64,000 bases of DNA from positions 1 through 64,000 of the forward strand of contig NZ_NJFZ01000017.1 in assembly GCF_002270355.1 (NCBI RefSeq), in the 5' to 3' direction. Positions 8,029 through 17,978 of the stretch are shown piece after piece. Positions within the stretch are counted from its first letter, which is position 1; every line of letters starts with the position of its first letter. The notes below the pieces were generated by a model. It searched no databases. It was not told the origin of the DNA and saw only the letters and a list, made by a program, of their open reading frames with translations. The DNA is from Flectobacillus sp. BAB-3569 (GTDB lineage Bacteria; Bacteroidota; Bacteroidia; Cytophagales; Spirosomataceae). The translations under genes and the position numbers were made by a program.

Positions 8029-11000
8029 CTAGTACTTTTGTACTTTAAGCATAACTTTCTTCGTGGATGATTCCACCGAAAAGAAATAAATACCAGACGC
8101 CTGTCCGCCCATATCAATTAAATTATCTCCTTGGCTTAAGACTTTTTCTAGCACTACTTTTCCCATTGCATCATAAACATTTAGTCTTGCATCTTGTACA
8201 ACATTCATCAAAGTGAGCACTCCATCAGTTGGGTTTGGTGCTACTCGTATTCCCCAATCTGATAACTCTTCAATTCCTGTGACAATCAATAATTGAGCTT
8301 GAGATTTTGAGCCAACTTTTCCAGCACATAGATTATTACTCACTGAACTGATAAGAAATTTTGTTCCCATCGTGGCAATTACAGGAATACTGAATTGGGA
8401 AGTTGTGGTGGTATAATTATAAAAAACAGCATTATCGTCTTTAAGCAATAATTTGATGGGTAATGCTCCTGTAGTTGAAATGCTCAAAGCGGGAGTTTGT
8501 CCTGACATTACATAAATATTTGTGGAGTCAAACTGCGCCGTTGGAATTTTATGAATCGTTATTGGATATGGACTTGTTGTACTCGTACTGTTGGAGGTAT
8601 TTGCGATAGCCTTAAACCGATAACCGAAACCAGTTGAAGCTACTTCTGGCAAGGTCGCCGATAGCGTATTTGAACTTTGTGCAATAACGGGAATTTTCAC
8701 AAAGTTATTCCCAACACTATCAGACATATATAAGTCATACGTAGTGCCTGTATCGTAGGTTCCCGTAAGTTTGAAATTGACTTTTATGGTCTGGTTTCCA
8801 CAAGCGTAGTTGTAGTATTGAATAGTTTCTTGATTCTCAAGGGATGTAATCTCAACAGATTTTGCCGAAACTGGATTAACAGTAATTTGAGCCGCACCCG
8901 TAACAGTACCTGCACCACACAAGTTGGAGACAGAAGAAAGAGTAAAAGACGTTGAAGCCTTTGGACTTACTGGGAGAAATACATAATTATTATTACCTCC
9001 CAAAGTCAACGTGTTTGACGAACCATCGCTCAGGGTATAGTTTACCAAGTCTGAACTAAAATCTCTACCAAAATACTTTCCCAGTGAATTTGAAACAATC
9101 TTCAGATAAGTGGTTTGTCCAGCGTTGATTGTTGCACTACCTACCACAGAAATAAGTGGTTTTTCCTTCAAACTTAAAAACTGCGTACTGGCGTCTGCCT
9201 CCCTTGAGGCTGATCTCAACTCAATATAGTGGTCGCCAGTGGTGAGGTCTTTTGGAATAGTAAACGAGTACTGTCCGTTATCAGTAACTGAAAGTACATT
9301 GTACTCTTTTGCAGTATATCCATCCTTGATGACAAGGTTAAATCCTTTATTGGCAAATACTCCTTGAGTATTGATATTGACGGACACCTTCTCATCACGG
9401 CAATAGGTAGACCCTTTCAGGTAATTCCATCCAAGAATAGGCTTTACTACTACACTCAAATTAACTGGAATTTCTGTGAGCCCACATTGGTTAACCGCCT
9501 TTACCGAGGTAAAAGTTGCCGACTGTGAGGGATACAAATCATAGCTGGAAGTTCCCGTGTATAAAAAACCATTATAGACCGTATTTCCTCCATTTAGCTG
9601 TAAATTTAGGCTTTCGCCTGTCGTATTGGTGTAAATAAATGTTACTCTCTCTCCTACTTTTATGGGAGAAGTATTCGATATAGAAAGCTTTAGGTTAGAA
9701 GGTGATGGCGCCTCAACATAATTAAAATAAATCTTCAGACTCTCATTAGCTGGATTTTCAACATCTGACAATTCAATGGCATAAGAACCTAATGGTAAGT
9801 CGGTTGGAATAGAAAAGTTGATAATGTCGGTACTGATATTGTCCAATAAATTTCGTCTAATTGATTCACTTCCATAGATTGAAATAACATCTAATTTCAA
9901 TTTAAAATGTGTCTCATAAGGGTTTAAGAGATTCAATACCTGAATCGGTAATTTGATGGTACTACCTTTACAAAAGGTTTGAGTTTGATAATAACTAATC
10001 GAACTCAAGGTTTTATCCTTTACATAAACGGTATAGTCCTGCTCAGATATACTCGATGCTCCACATTGATTACTAATCTCAGTCAAAGAAATTGTATTCG
10101 ATTTTGTCAGATAGGCTGGAAGTGTAGAATAACCTTCCGTAGAAACGAAATACTGAGCACCTTCCTTAGATTTGATCAGATAGGGTGCGCCACCCGTTGC
10201 ATAAAAATTGATAGGGTTTTCGTATGAGCCTTGTGATAGTACAACTCCTCCTTTCTTGCTAGAATTGAAGGTGGGCATAGCCTTTACTGTAATCGGAATA
10301 AGATTACTGTTAATCGTTGAACTTGAATTGCGCACTCTCAAGTACCCACCTCTTATATCAGATAAATCTGGAACTTTCCAAGTTGCTTTTCCATCAACGA
10401 GTTCTGCAAGATTTTCTTTAAATATGGTTGAATTGTCGTAATTAACTAAGTCGACCATAAATTTAGTTCCTGGCTCAAAGTTGCCACTTTTCTGCAAAGT
10501 CATATTGACAGTTGTACCAGCACAAATCACTTGATCGTCTGGAACGTCAAGCTTAAGTATGATAGATTTTTCTTCATTTTGTACCGTAAAATCAATTTTA
10601 GTATCCAAATTGGCATTTAGTCCACAGGAGTTTTCTGCTGAAAGTATTGACAAGGTTTGTGATTTAGCCACATAATATTGCTTGGTATAATATCCTCCAG
10701 GCAACGATGAAAGTACATCTCCGTTACTGAGTTTTAGGGTCATCGGGTCTCCACCATTAAGCAAAAACCCTAAATTCACATTTTGTGGTAGTGCGGATAT
10801 TGGAGTGCCAGAAAACAAGATTTTGGGGCTCGGCATTCTTTTAAATTTTATCATATTTGGGCTCATGTTATTACTACTGGGAGTACTCTCTGTCCAGAGT
10901 TGTAGATAATAACTTGAATACTCAAGCATGGTAAAATTCGAGGGTAAAACAAATCTTGCTCTGTTGTTTGCCAAAACAACGCCTTCGATACTAAAATTGT

Positions 11001-12345
11001 CGCTTCCGCTATAGCCATCTTTTCTACCCGCATAAATCTTTTCTCCAATCTTGAGATTGATATTTGACTTGAATTTTACTTCAAAACTACCCCCAGCACA
11101 AACCTCCGAAACAGATATTGAATCGGTGATAATTGATGGAGCTATAGTTATTTTGATAGAATCTAAACCTGCTTTATGATTACCACAAACCGTGGTAAAT
11201 GAGTCTATTTTGCAATACCCACCAGATTTTGGTTTGAAATAAATCCAATTAGTGTTATTGTAAAAACTAAAATTGAAGGATTCGCCCGTGTTGAGTTTAA
11301 GCTTGCTTGGCAGTGCTCCATTACTAGCATACTCCAAACTTACATCGTTGCCATAGAGAATAGTTGGGTCTTTGGACTTGAACGTCAGCATTGGACTAGG
11401 ATAAAGTTTCAAAATCTCAGAATAGACATTGGATACAACCGCAGGACTCGTTGTGACAATTTGGACACTGTATGATTTTGCAGGAATATTTGTTGGTAAA
11501 ACAGCCTCTAAATAACCGTCCTTTTCAATAGCCAAAACATCATAGGATTTAGGGTTAATGGAGGGATATATCTGTTCGACAAGTCGGATATAGAATTGAT
11601 TACCAGCATTCCACGTACCACTTTTTTGGATTTTAATTCTAAAAGTATGATTCGTACACGCCACATTCAAGGCGCTCAATATCCTTACATACTGATCTGA
11701 GACATTCAAGTAGAATTTTCCTGTAGAGCTTCCGACTCCGCATCCACTATAGACTTGTTTGATATAAATTGAGTCTGATTTTAAGGCATTTATGGTAATT
11801 TTTTTGGGCGTATTCTCAAAAATATACGAGCCATTGATATTAAAGATTTGACCGTTATTTAACGTTAGGTTCAAATTATTGTATCCAAAATGATTCAAAT
11901 CCAAGGAGATAGGTTCGGTAGGATAAGCTTGATTTTTGGAAATACCCGATAGTTCCACCTTCGCGTCGCCAGCCAACACAGCATAAGTTTGATTGGAGAT
12001 GGAGGAAGGACTTGTGCTCTTTATTCTAAAATTGATACTTGACGACTCTCCAAGAATTTTTAAGCTCTCATAATTTGGTAAGTCAGCCAACATGATATTC
12101 GAGGAATCTTTAAAAGCAATAACTTTCCAGTTCAAATCAGAATTCCCTACCCTGTATTCAAGTTGGAATTTGTTATCCGCATTAAAGTTACCAGCGGTTT
12201 CGTACCTCAAATAAAGCCTCTTCCCACTACAAAGAAAGGAATTATCGTCGATGCCTTGCGAGCGAACATTTGTGATTCGGATACTTTGTGAAAAAAGTGA
12301 AAAACAAGAAAAGAGTAGCAAGATTGATAAGTAGATTGTTTTCAT
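8029..12345 (-). CDS. T9SS-secreted giant protein with seven paired Ig-like/Cys-containing modules
   Basis: A 1438-residue secreted protein. The ATG at 12345 gives the signal peptide MKTIYLSILLLFSCFSLFSQ; a longer start would put 14 odd residues before it. The body is seven repeats of about 180 residues. Each has an A half starting with a single-Cys strand (FLCSGK, VACTNH, EVCAGG, VICAGT, TFCKGS, TYCRDE, YACGNQ) and a B half ending in a second Cys (SGCGVG, TVCGNH, NSCGLN, NQCGAS, NQCGLT, NLCGAG, NLCAGK). The last about 80 residues are a T9SS type A sorting domain (APNPTDG ... GIYFFSV). It is probably an adhesin or surface matrix protein; no enzyme motif is seen. Confidence 0.85.
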   Translation of the reverse strand: MKTIYLSILLLFSCFSLFSQSIRITNVRSQGIDDNSFLCSGKRLYLRYETAGNFNADNKFQLEYRVGNSDLNWKVIAFKDSSNIMLADLPNYESLKILGESSSINFRIKSTSPSSISNQTYAVLAGDAKVELSGISKNQAYPTEPISLDLNHFGYNNLNLTLNNGQIFNINGSYIFENTPKKITINALKSDSIYIKQVYSGCGVGSSTGKFYLNVSDQYVRILSALNVACTNHTFRIKIQKSGTWNAGNQFYIRLVEQIYPSINPKSYDVLAIEKDGYLEAVLPTNIPAKSYSVQIVTTSPAVVSNVYSEILKLYPSPMLTFKSKDPTILYGNDVSLEYASNGALPSKLKLNTGESFNFSFYNNTNWIYFKPKSGGYCKIDSFTTVCGNHKAGLDSIKITIAPSIITDSISVSEVCAGGSFEVKFKSNINLKIGEKIYAGRKDGYSGSDNFSIEGVVLANNRARFVLPSNFTMLEYSSYYLQLWTESTPSSNNMSPNMIKFKRMPSPKILFSGTPISALPQNVNLGFLLNGGDPMTLKLSNGDVLSSLPGGYYTKQYYVAKSQTLSILSAENSCGLNANLDTKIDFTVQNEEKSIILKLDVPDDQVICAGTTVNMTLQKSGNFEPGTKFMVDLVNYDNSTIFKENLAELVDGKATWKVPDLSDIRGGYLRVRNSSSTINSNLIPITVKAMPTFNSSKKGGVVLSQGSYENPINFYATGGAPYLIKSKEGAQYFVSTEGYSTLPAYLTKSNTISLTEISNQCGASSISEQDYTVYVKDKTLSSISYYQTQTFCKGSTIKLPIQVLNLLNPYETHFKLKLDVISIYGSESIRRNLLDNISTDIINFSIPTDLPLGSYAIELSDVENPANESLKIYFNYVEAPSPSNLKLSISNTSPIKVGERVTFIYTNTTGESLNLQLNGGNTVYNGFLYTGTSSYDLYPSQSATFTSVKAVNQCGLTEIPVNLSVVVKPILGWNYLKGSTYCRDEKVSVNINTQGVFANKGFNLVIKDGYTAKEYNVLSVTDNGQYSFTIPKDLTTGDHYIELRSASREADASTQFLSLKEKPLISVVGSATINAGQTTYLKIVSNSLGKYFGRDFSSDLVNYTLSDGSSNTLTLGGNNNYVFLPVSPKASTSFTLSSVSNLCGAGTVTGAAQITVNPVSAKSVEITSLENQETIQYYNYACGNQTIKVNFKLTGTYDTGTTYDLYMSDSVGNNFVKIPVIAQSSNTLSATLPEVASTGFGYRFKAIANTSNSTSTTSPYPITIHKIPTAQFDSTNIYVMSGQTPALSISTTGALPIKLLLKDDNAVFYNYTTTTSQFSIPVIATMGTKFLISSVSNNLCAGKVGSKSQAQLLIVTGIEELSDWGIRVAPNPTDGVLTLMNVVQDARLNVYDAMGKVVLEKVLSQGDNLIDMGGQASGIYFFSVESSTKKVMLKVQKY

Positions 12346-12774
12346 AGCTAGAAATTTTAGATGCAATTGTATTTTTTGAGGATACAAACTGACAGCAAAA
12401 CTTCGAGTTGAATAGAGGTAAAATTCAATGATATTTTAATTCTATAGTTCAAAAAGAGAATCGCAAGAAAGGTGTATCCTATTCAGTATTGATTCTTAAA
12501 ATTACTATAATTTATAATCGCTAAAAATATGACATGAAAAATTTTCAACTTTTTATTGGTTTATTCTAAAAAGATAAATAATTACAACAAATCACCCATA
12601 GTTGAAAAATTTCGATTAAATATAATTTCCATCAATCATATACACATTTCAACTTTTATTCAAATTTTTAATAATAATCTATAAAGTTTATAGGATATAT
12701 AGTTTATAGTATATACCTTTGTAATATCAAACAAGCAAGAATAACTCATCACGCTTTAAAGACCTAGATAGAAT
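12346..12774. other. Divergent promoter region
   Basis: About 430 bases, very AT-rich, between the divergent T9SS repeat-protein gene and the peroxiredoxin-like gene. Apart from the promoter-like box listed separately I see no hairpin, gene or repeat. Confidence 0.5.
12714..12721 (+). promoter_or_regulatory. Bacteroidota-type -7 box TACCTTTG
   Basis: Matches TAnnTTTG and lies 53 bases before the ATG at 12775. No convincing TTTG -33 box sits 19-21 bases upstream, so the assignment is moderate. Confidence 0.4.
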
Positions 12775-13425
12775 ATGTTAGCTACGCAAAATAGATATGG
12801 ATTGAATTGGGATGCTACGCTTCCTGTATATGTAGGCAAAAGAACTCCTAGACCTACCGCTAAAATTGAATTGGGAAAAAGAATCAATCAAATAGAGTTT
12901 GATTATAAGAATTTAGTCGCTCAAAATTTACCCTATACCTTCATCCATCAAAACCCTGTACAACTTAAAAAGTTGGTGGGTCGTAAGCCATTGGTAATAA
13001 GCTTTTTGTCGGCTGGTTGGAATGAATATGGTAGTAACCATTTGGAAAAACTACAACAAGTATATCAGGAGATTTTGGCAATTGGCGGTAATCTATTAGT
13101 GATTATAAATGCCGAAGCGGAAGAAGTTAGAGATTTTCAAAGACATTTTAATATTGGATTCAATCTTCTAGCAGATCCTGAACAAAAAATAGCCAAAAGC
13201 CTAGGACTATTCCAAGAAGAGTATCCTGTGTGGGATTATGTTTCAGGTATTTCAGAAGATGTTCCTGTGCCTGCCACGATTGTCATCAATACCCAAGAAA
13301 AGGTGGTTTATTCATCTGTTGATGATAATTTTGATAAACCTTTTCAACCTACTGAAATGTTGGCAGCCGTTTTTGGCGCGAATAAAAATATTCCTGTTGT
13401 GATTCGCCAAGAATTAGCGGCATAA
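12775..13425 (+). CDS. Peroxiredoxin/AhpC-TSA-like protein without any cysteine
   Basis: A 216-residue thioredoxin-fold protein. KPLVISFLSAGWNEYGSNHL at residues 71-90 aligns with the beta-strand plus active-site loop of AhpC/TSA proteins, and NLLADPEQKIAKSLGL with the family's second landmark. The peroxidatic cysteine position is occupied by SAGWNEYG, and the whole protein has no cysteine, so it cannot be a normal thiol peroxidase. No signal peptide. It appears monocistronic, with a possible promoter box at 12714. It may bind a partner or be a redox-dead sensor. Confidence 0.7.
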   Translation: MLATQNRYGLNWDATLPVYVGKRTPRPTAKIELGKRINQIEFDYKNLVAQNLPYTFIHQNPVQLKKLVGRKPLVISFLSAGWNEYGSNHLEKLQQVYQEILAIGGNLLVIINAEAEEVRDFQRHFNIGFNLLADPEQKIAKSLGLFQEEYPVWDYVSGISEDVPVPATIVINTQEKVVYSSVDDNFDKPFQPTEMLAAVFGANKNIPVVIRQELAA

Positions 13426-13570
13426 GCCTTTTTATTCTATTGATTGAAGGTTTTTTTAGTCAACACTTTTGAGTCAATAATATTCAAAAGGTATGATTGA
13501 GAACAACTAATTATTAACAAACTAAAATTCATTTTTTTGATCTATTAGTATATAAAATCTATAGATTATA

Positions 13571-13714
13571 ATGAATAAATCAACAGAATCCATAACTGAT
13601 GATTTTTTAGACAAATCTGAATTAGGCGTACGATTCTTATTATCTGTAGTGGTAATCATCATTATTGTATTAATTGGATTTAGCGTATATTATGGGGGGT
13701 TACCTGATTGTTAG
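13571..13714 (+). CDS. Small single-pass membrane ORF (47 residues)
   Basis: Reads MNKSTESITDDFLDKSEL then a strongly hydrophobic segment VRFLLSVVVIIIIVLIGFSV and a short tail ending in Cys. The acidic N-terminus plus one membrane helix looks like a real small membrane protein rather than chance. It is downstream of the peroxiredoxin-like gene. I do not recognise a family. Confidence 0.4.
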   Translation: MNKSTESITDDFLDKSELGVRFLLSVVVIIIIVLIGFSVYYGGLPDC

Positions 13715-13729
13715 ATAGTATTATTAAGT

Positions 13730-13935
13730 GAAAAAATTGGTTGGTGATCCAAGACATTCAACATGTTTAAAGAATTGCTGGTGGCATTTCAAGCAAAGAA
13801 TGGGTGGTTTCATACTTCTTGAGTGCCACCACCTAACAATAGTGAAATCATTGAGATTGTTTTTGGAGAATTGTACTCGGCATTGGGCATTGCCCTCGTC
13901 GGCAGCCCAATGGAAGAGTCTTTTCAGCCAATATT
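13730..13935. other. Possible structured non-coding element
   Basis: The stretch is less AT-rich than its surroundings. It has two inverted repeats: GGTGGCATTTCAAG pairing with CTTGAGTGCCACC (13780-13793 with 13818-13830) and CATTGGGC pairing with GCCCAATG (about 13883-13913). ORFs exist on both strands here but neither looks like a protein family, so structured RNA or a mobile-element remnant is more likely. Confidence 0.3.
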
Positions 13936-14038
13936 CATAATGATTTTTAATTATATAGTACCTCACTGTTGAGAAAGATACCTCTATTTCAACAAAATTA
14001 ATTATCACTCCAAACTCAAAACTCATTTATAAAATCCT

Positions 14039-15243
14039 ATGCACACTAAATATTTGGCATTTGCTATTCCACTGTTTTTAGTTTTCATGGGGCTTGAATA
14101 TTTTCTTTCTAAAGTACAAGGAAAGAAATTTTATAAATTCAAGGATACCATAGCAAACTTAAATGTAGGTATTGCCGAACGTCTGATTGACTGCTTTAGC
14201 ATCGGTATATTCTACTTTTACTATGACTACTTGCAAAAGAATCTTGGTTTTTTTGATATCAAATCAGGCGTCTTTTCTTGGATTGCCCTACTCCTGCTTA
14301 CTGATTTACTGTGGTATTGGTATCACAGATTGGGTCATGAAGTAAATATTTTGTGGAGTGTGCACATCGTACATCATCAAAGTGAAGAATTCAATTTTAC
14401 GGTTTCGGCTCGTATTACAATTTTTCAAGCTATTGCTAGAACCTTTTTCTGGTCGATATTACCAATTATTGGTTTCAATGCCGATATGATTAGCATTGTG
14501 CTTTTGATTCATGGCATATATCCATTCTTTACGCACACACGCACTGTTGGAAAGTTAGGTTTTTTGGAATACATTTTCGTAACGCCTTCACACCATCGCG
14601 TGCATCATGCTAGTAATGAGCAATATTTAGATAAAAACTATAGCGATATGTTTATCTTTTGGGATAAGCTATTTGGGACTTTTGCTGAAGAAATAGAAGA
14701 GCCTGTTTATGGCTTGACAAAACCTATTAAAAGTTATAGTTTTCTTTGGCAACATTTTCATTACATGATTGAATTGGCCTATGCATTTAAGCATGCCCAA
14801 ACTATCAAAGAGCGATTCAGGATTTTATTCGGCAAACCTGAGTCACTTGACCCAAGGATTCGGGAAGAGTTAGAAAAGAGATTTATCATTCAGTTTAACG
14901 AAGATCAGAACAGCAAACGTGTTTATACTTATGTGGTCGTTCAAATGATTTCGTTGCTCATTGGGCTGTTTGTCATCATTTATTTTTTAGATAGTATTAG
15001 TCTTACCTCACAAATACTCTGGGCTTTTTCATCTTAATATCGTTAATTAACTGCGGGGCACTATTAGAGCAAAAACGTTGGATTATCTATTTGGAAGCTA
15101 TTCGTCTTTTCATTGTTGGATTGCTTATTCAATTGAACTATCCGAGTACCGAGATATTCTATGCTATAGCTATCATTGGATTGGTTATCATTGCTTTTGC
15201 CAAAACCCTTAAAAACCAATACTTCAAGCTTATCTTCGGGTAA
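14039..15243 (+). pseudogene. Sterol desaturase / fatty-acid hydroxylase family, broken by a -1 frameshift near the end
   Basis: A membrane-bound di-iron hydroxylase. The three histidine clusters are present: HRLGH, HIVHH and HHRVHH, followed by NYSDMFIFWDKLFGTF. The first frame stops at 15037 after 332 residues. Adding one T to the T5 run at 15025-15029 continues the protein as FFILISLINCGALLEQKR and on through more hydrophobic segments to a stop at 15243, giving about 401 residues. All histidines are before the break, so the truncated protein might still be active. Substrate is unknown (alkylglycerol, sterol or fatty acyl). Confidence 0.8.
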
Positions 15244-15292
15244 GCTTGAGTGACAAATCTATTTTTCTCACATTATAAACTTCATTATTGTC

Positions 15293-15436
15293 ATGGAATA
15301 TATTTTATCATTACGCAAAGAATTCTCTTTTGGCAAAACACTTCGTTTTTTGGAATCTTCATTAATGTGGGCAATTGTCACTGTCGTATATGCAGGTTTG
15401 ATCATTATCCTTGGAAATCATTATTTTGGTGGGTAG
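15293..15436 (+). CDS. Small single-pass membrane ORF (47 residues)
   Basis: Reads MEYILSLRKEFSFGKTLRFL then a hydrophobic helix MWAIVTVVYAGLIIILG. Same size and one-helix design as the ORF at 13571, but no clear sequence similarity. It starts 50 bases after the desaturase stop and precedes a strong terminator, so it may be the last gene of that unit. Confidence 0.35.
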   Translation: MEYILSLRKEFSFGKTLRFLESSLMWAIVTVVYAGLIIILGNHYFGG

Positions 15437-15529
15437 TAATTGAGTAAATGAGTGATTTTTACGCTAGGTCTTATCAATGGAAACGCATTGTCTTACCTTT
15501 AAAGATATATTATGTTTGAATTTGTCATC

Positions 15530-15568
15530 AAGAAATGCGGTCGAAATTAGCTTTCGACCGCATTTCTT
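15530..15568 (+). terminator. Strong 17-bp hairpin terminator
   Basis: Perfect 17-bp stem (left arm 15530-15546, right arm 15552-15568) with a 5-base loop, followed by T-rich sequence. Ends the plus-strand unit before the convergent gene at 15692. Confidence 0.8.
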
Positions 15569-15660
15569 GATTTTAATATACTGGATGACACATATTTAGA
15601 TGCAAAGCATTGCATCTCTACAAGTAAAATTCATATTAAAAAATCACTCATTCTCTCAAT
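15569..15660. repeat. Terminator-associated repeat with AGATGCAAAGCATTGCATCT palindrome
   Basis: The 20-base near-palindrome at 15598-15617 and the following CTCTAC..AGTAAAAT..TATTAAAAA stretch recur at 24501-24560, also directly after a long hairpin terminator. The two copies differ by a paired change (GATGC to GACGC, GCATC to GCGTC) that keeps the palindrome. Confidence 0.65.
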
Positions 15661-15691
15661 CACAATTCACTCAATCTAGTTCTTACAACCC

Positions 15692-17698
15692 TTACAAACT
15701 AGCTGTAGTCAGTTGTCCAGAAATGGTCACCGAACCTCTCGAAATCCCTCCATTGAAAGTTCCACCATTGTAAAAGCCTCCAATATTAGTACCTCCATTT
15801 TCGCCACCAGAGAAAACATTATAAGTTGTTCCATTTTTGAGGGTTGGAGAAGAATACACAAAATAGTAGGCCGCACGAGTTGGAATAAAGGTAAACAATG
15901 GGTTGCCAGCTACATCAATTAACGAAAATGGATTTCCACCAGCGTAACCGACTGTAAATTTCAAAAATACGGTTGGTTGTGTCGAACCAGCAGATGTTGC
16001 TTTGGCTACCGAAGTATTATTAGGCCCACCTGCAATAAACACCCCACCTGTAATATTAAACGTACCATTGTAATCAAAAGCAACCGTCGTAGACAAAGTT
16101 GTACCATGCACGATAACCGTACCGCCTGATTGAGCGATGCTACCATTACTATCAATACACTCTCCTCCCGATGAACTAACTATGACTGTTCCGCCAGTAA
16201 TGGTTAACAAACTACCGTCATTGGTTGTACCATCGGTTGTCGTACTTGTATAGATACTGTCGTCCGAAGAAATTACCGAAATGTATCCAGCATTAATAGT
16301 TATTTTTGGCGCAGAAAGACCATCAATAGAAGTGGTAACATAAACAGAACCACCATTTACAGTAATCGAAGCTCCAGATTTAATGGCATCATTGGTAGAA
16401 GAAATGGTTAAATAACCCCCATTGATTGCAATAGAACCCGTCCCAACAAATGTACTAGCTTCTGAGGTCTCGGTCGTGCTGTACGTGTAGGTACCTCCAG
16501 AAGTTGTAAGAGTAATTGTTCCTCCTGTAACGGTCGACACACCATCAACGATAATTCCTTTACCACCTACTCCTGTATTGCTAATTGAAATTGTTCCATC
16601 CTGAATGGCCAAATTACCTCCACAACTAATACCCGAAGACTGAACAGTAACCTTATCTGTAGTGTTGTAATAAGATGCCCCACCTGTCAAAATAGTAAGT
16701 TTACCAGCTGTTAGCTTCACGTCGCCACTGGTTTTTATACCTTTACAACCATTTCCAGAAGTATACAAAGCGACCGTTGCGTCGGATGAATTGAGACTTA
16801 GATAGCTATTACTATTGATAGCTTTTACCTTTTCGCCAGAGGCATTAATCGTAAGTGTTCCTCCAGTGATTTGAACGTACGGAAGTATTGTTGTATCTGT
16901 TCCTGTATAACTCGTGGTAATCCCGTCGCTACTAGCGGTGATACCCATTGCGCCTCCCGAAATAGAAACAAATCCAGCTTCGGATTCAACGCCACTTTCG
17001 GTAGCTACAAGAGTAAAATTCCCTCCTGACATTTGGAAATTATGATAAGCATGAATCGCATCCGCTGCCGCTTGTGTAACAGAAATTGTTCCACCTAGCA
17101 TATTGATGTTGTCGTCACTAACGATGGCATGTTTGTTACTGGCATAAATCAAAAGACTACCTGCACCAGTAAAATCTAATGTTCCTTCACTAAAAAATGT
17201 TCCCTTTTGTTCTTCGGTAGTTGTAGCATAATTAGCACCATCAATCAGGCGGTTTACAGTACCTCCAACCAAGGTAACAATGGCTTTTTTACTAGACTGA
17301 ATATTGATAGCTGGGCCATCGGTATTGACCAAACTTGTACCATTGAGAACCAAATTAAAGTCGGCATCGCTGTAAATCTTTAAACTCGCATTTGTACTTT
17401 GCCCAGAAATTACATAGCTAATGGGGGTACTATTATTTGTTGATTTTACTACTACATCACCATTTGTTACAGTGACCGCTACCCCACTCGAAATATTGTT
17501 AGTAATAGTTGGTGTAGTACCATCGTAATCAATCAAAACCGCATTGGCGATGGTAGTATCCTTGGTATTGGTAGTGATATCTGCTACATCGACGGTAGCA
17601 TCTGTAACATCGTCAGTAGTATTACAAGCTACCAATGAAAGGCTAAGAAATAAGGCAGAAAATAGTCTTACTGCAATTTTTAAGTGTTTGTTATTCAT
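15692..17698 (-). CDS. Carbohydrate-binding beta-helix lipoprotein (DUF4353 / Cthe_2159-like)
   Basis: A 668-residue lipoprotein with lipobox LSLVAC near residue 25. The body is a long series of glycine-rich beta-helix turns (for example GGTITLTTSGGTY, ITGGTVIVSSSGGE, VNGGSVYVTTSID) with the SSKKAIVTLVGGTVNRL start typical of DUF4353 carbohydrate-binding proteins. Members of this family bind polysaccharide and calcium through a pectate-lyase-like helix. It is convergent with the upstream unit and divergent from the GH43 gene, so it may help hold a glycan for the GH43 and BNR_4 enzymes. No catalytic motif is seen. Confidence 0.75.
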   Translation of the reverse strand: MNNKHLKIAVRLFSALFLSLSLVACNTTDDVTDATVDVADITTNTKDTTIANAVLIDYDGTTPTITNNISSGVAVTVTNGDVVVKSTNNSTPISYVISGQSTNASLKIYSDADFNLVLNGTSLVNTDGPAINIQSSKKAIVTLVGGTVNRLIDGANYATTTEEQKGTFFSEGTLDFTGAGSLLIYASNKHAIVSDDNINMLGGTISVTQAAADAIHAYHNFQMSGGNFTLVATESGVESEAGFVSISGGAMGITASSDGITTSYTGTDTTILPYVQITGGTLTINASGEKVKAINSNSYLSLNSSDATVALYTSGNGCKGIKTSGDVKLTAGKLTILTGGASYYNTTDKVTVQSSGISCGGNLAIQDGTISISNTGVGGKGIIVDGVSTVTGGTITLTTSGGTYTYSTTETSEASTFVGTGSIAINGGYLTISSTNDAIKSGASITVNGGSVYVTTSIDGLSAPKITINAGYISVISSDDSIYTSTTTDGTTNDGSLLTITGGTVIVSSSGGECIDSNGSIAQSGGTVIVHGTTLSTTVAFDYNGTFNITGGVFIAGGPNNTSVAKATSAGSTQPTVFLKFTVGYAGGNPFSLIDVAGNPLFTFIPTRAAYYFVYSSPTLKNGTTYNVFSGGENGGTNIGGFYNGGTFNGGISRGSVTISGQLTTASL

Positions 17699-17947
17699 AA
17701 TCTCCTCGTATTGGTGTTTCGTTTCGGACAGTGATTTGTTTAGATTTGATAATTTTCAGACCGATTTTTAAAAATAAAAACCTCTACACCCTCAGAGACC
17801 CTTTTCTTTAACTGAACGTTACTTCATTTTTTCATTTTTTTAGAATCAGTCTAAGAAAAGGCATTTTTTGTCGACTAAACCCCTAATTATTTCAATTTCC
17901 CCCCATAATTGGCGAATCTCTCCCCTGTCTCTAGAAATTGTACTTTT

Positions 17948-17955
17948 TACTTTTG
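17948..17955 (+). promoter_or_regulatory. Bacteroidota-type -7 box TACTTTTG before GH43
   Basis: Exact TAnnTTTG match 23 bases before the ATG at 17979. No good -33 TTTG was found at the expected spacing. Confidence 0.45.
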
Positions 17956-17978
17956 TTATTGTAAAACCTTTAATAAAT

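Noticed and set aside
9979-10441. Plus-strand ORFs inside the T9SS repeat-protein gene
   Set aside because: Shadow frames over clear repeat modules.
13724-14026. Minus-strand 100-residue ORF before the desaturase gene
   Set aside because: Cys/Trp/His-rich with no family; overlaps an opposite ORF and inverted repeats, so a non-coding element is more likely.
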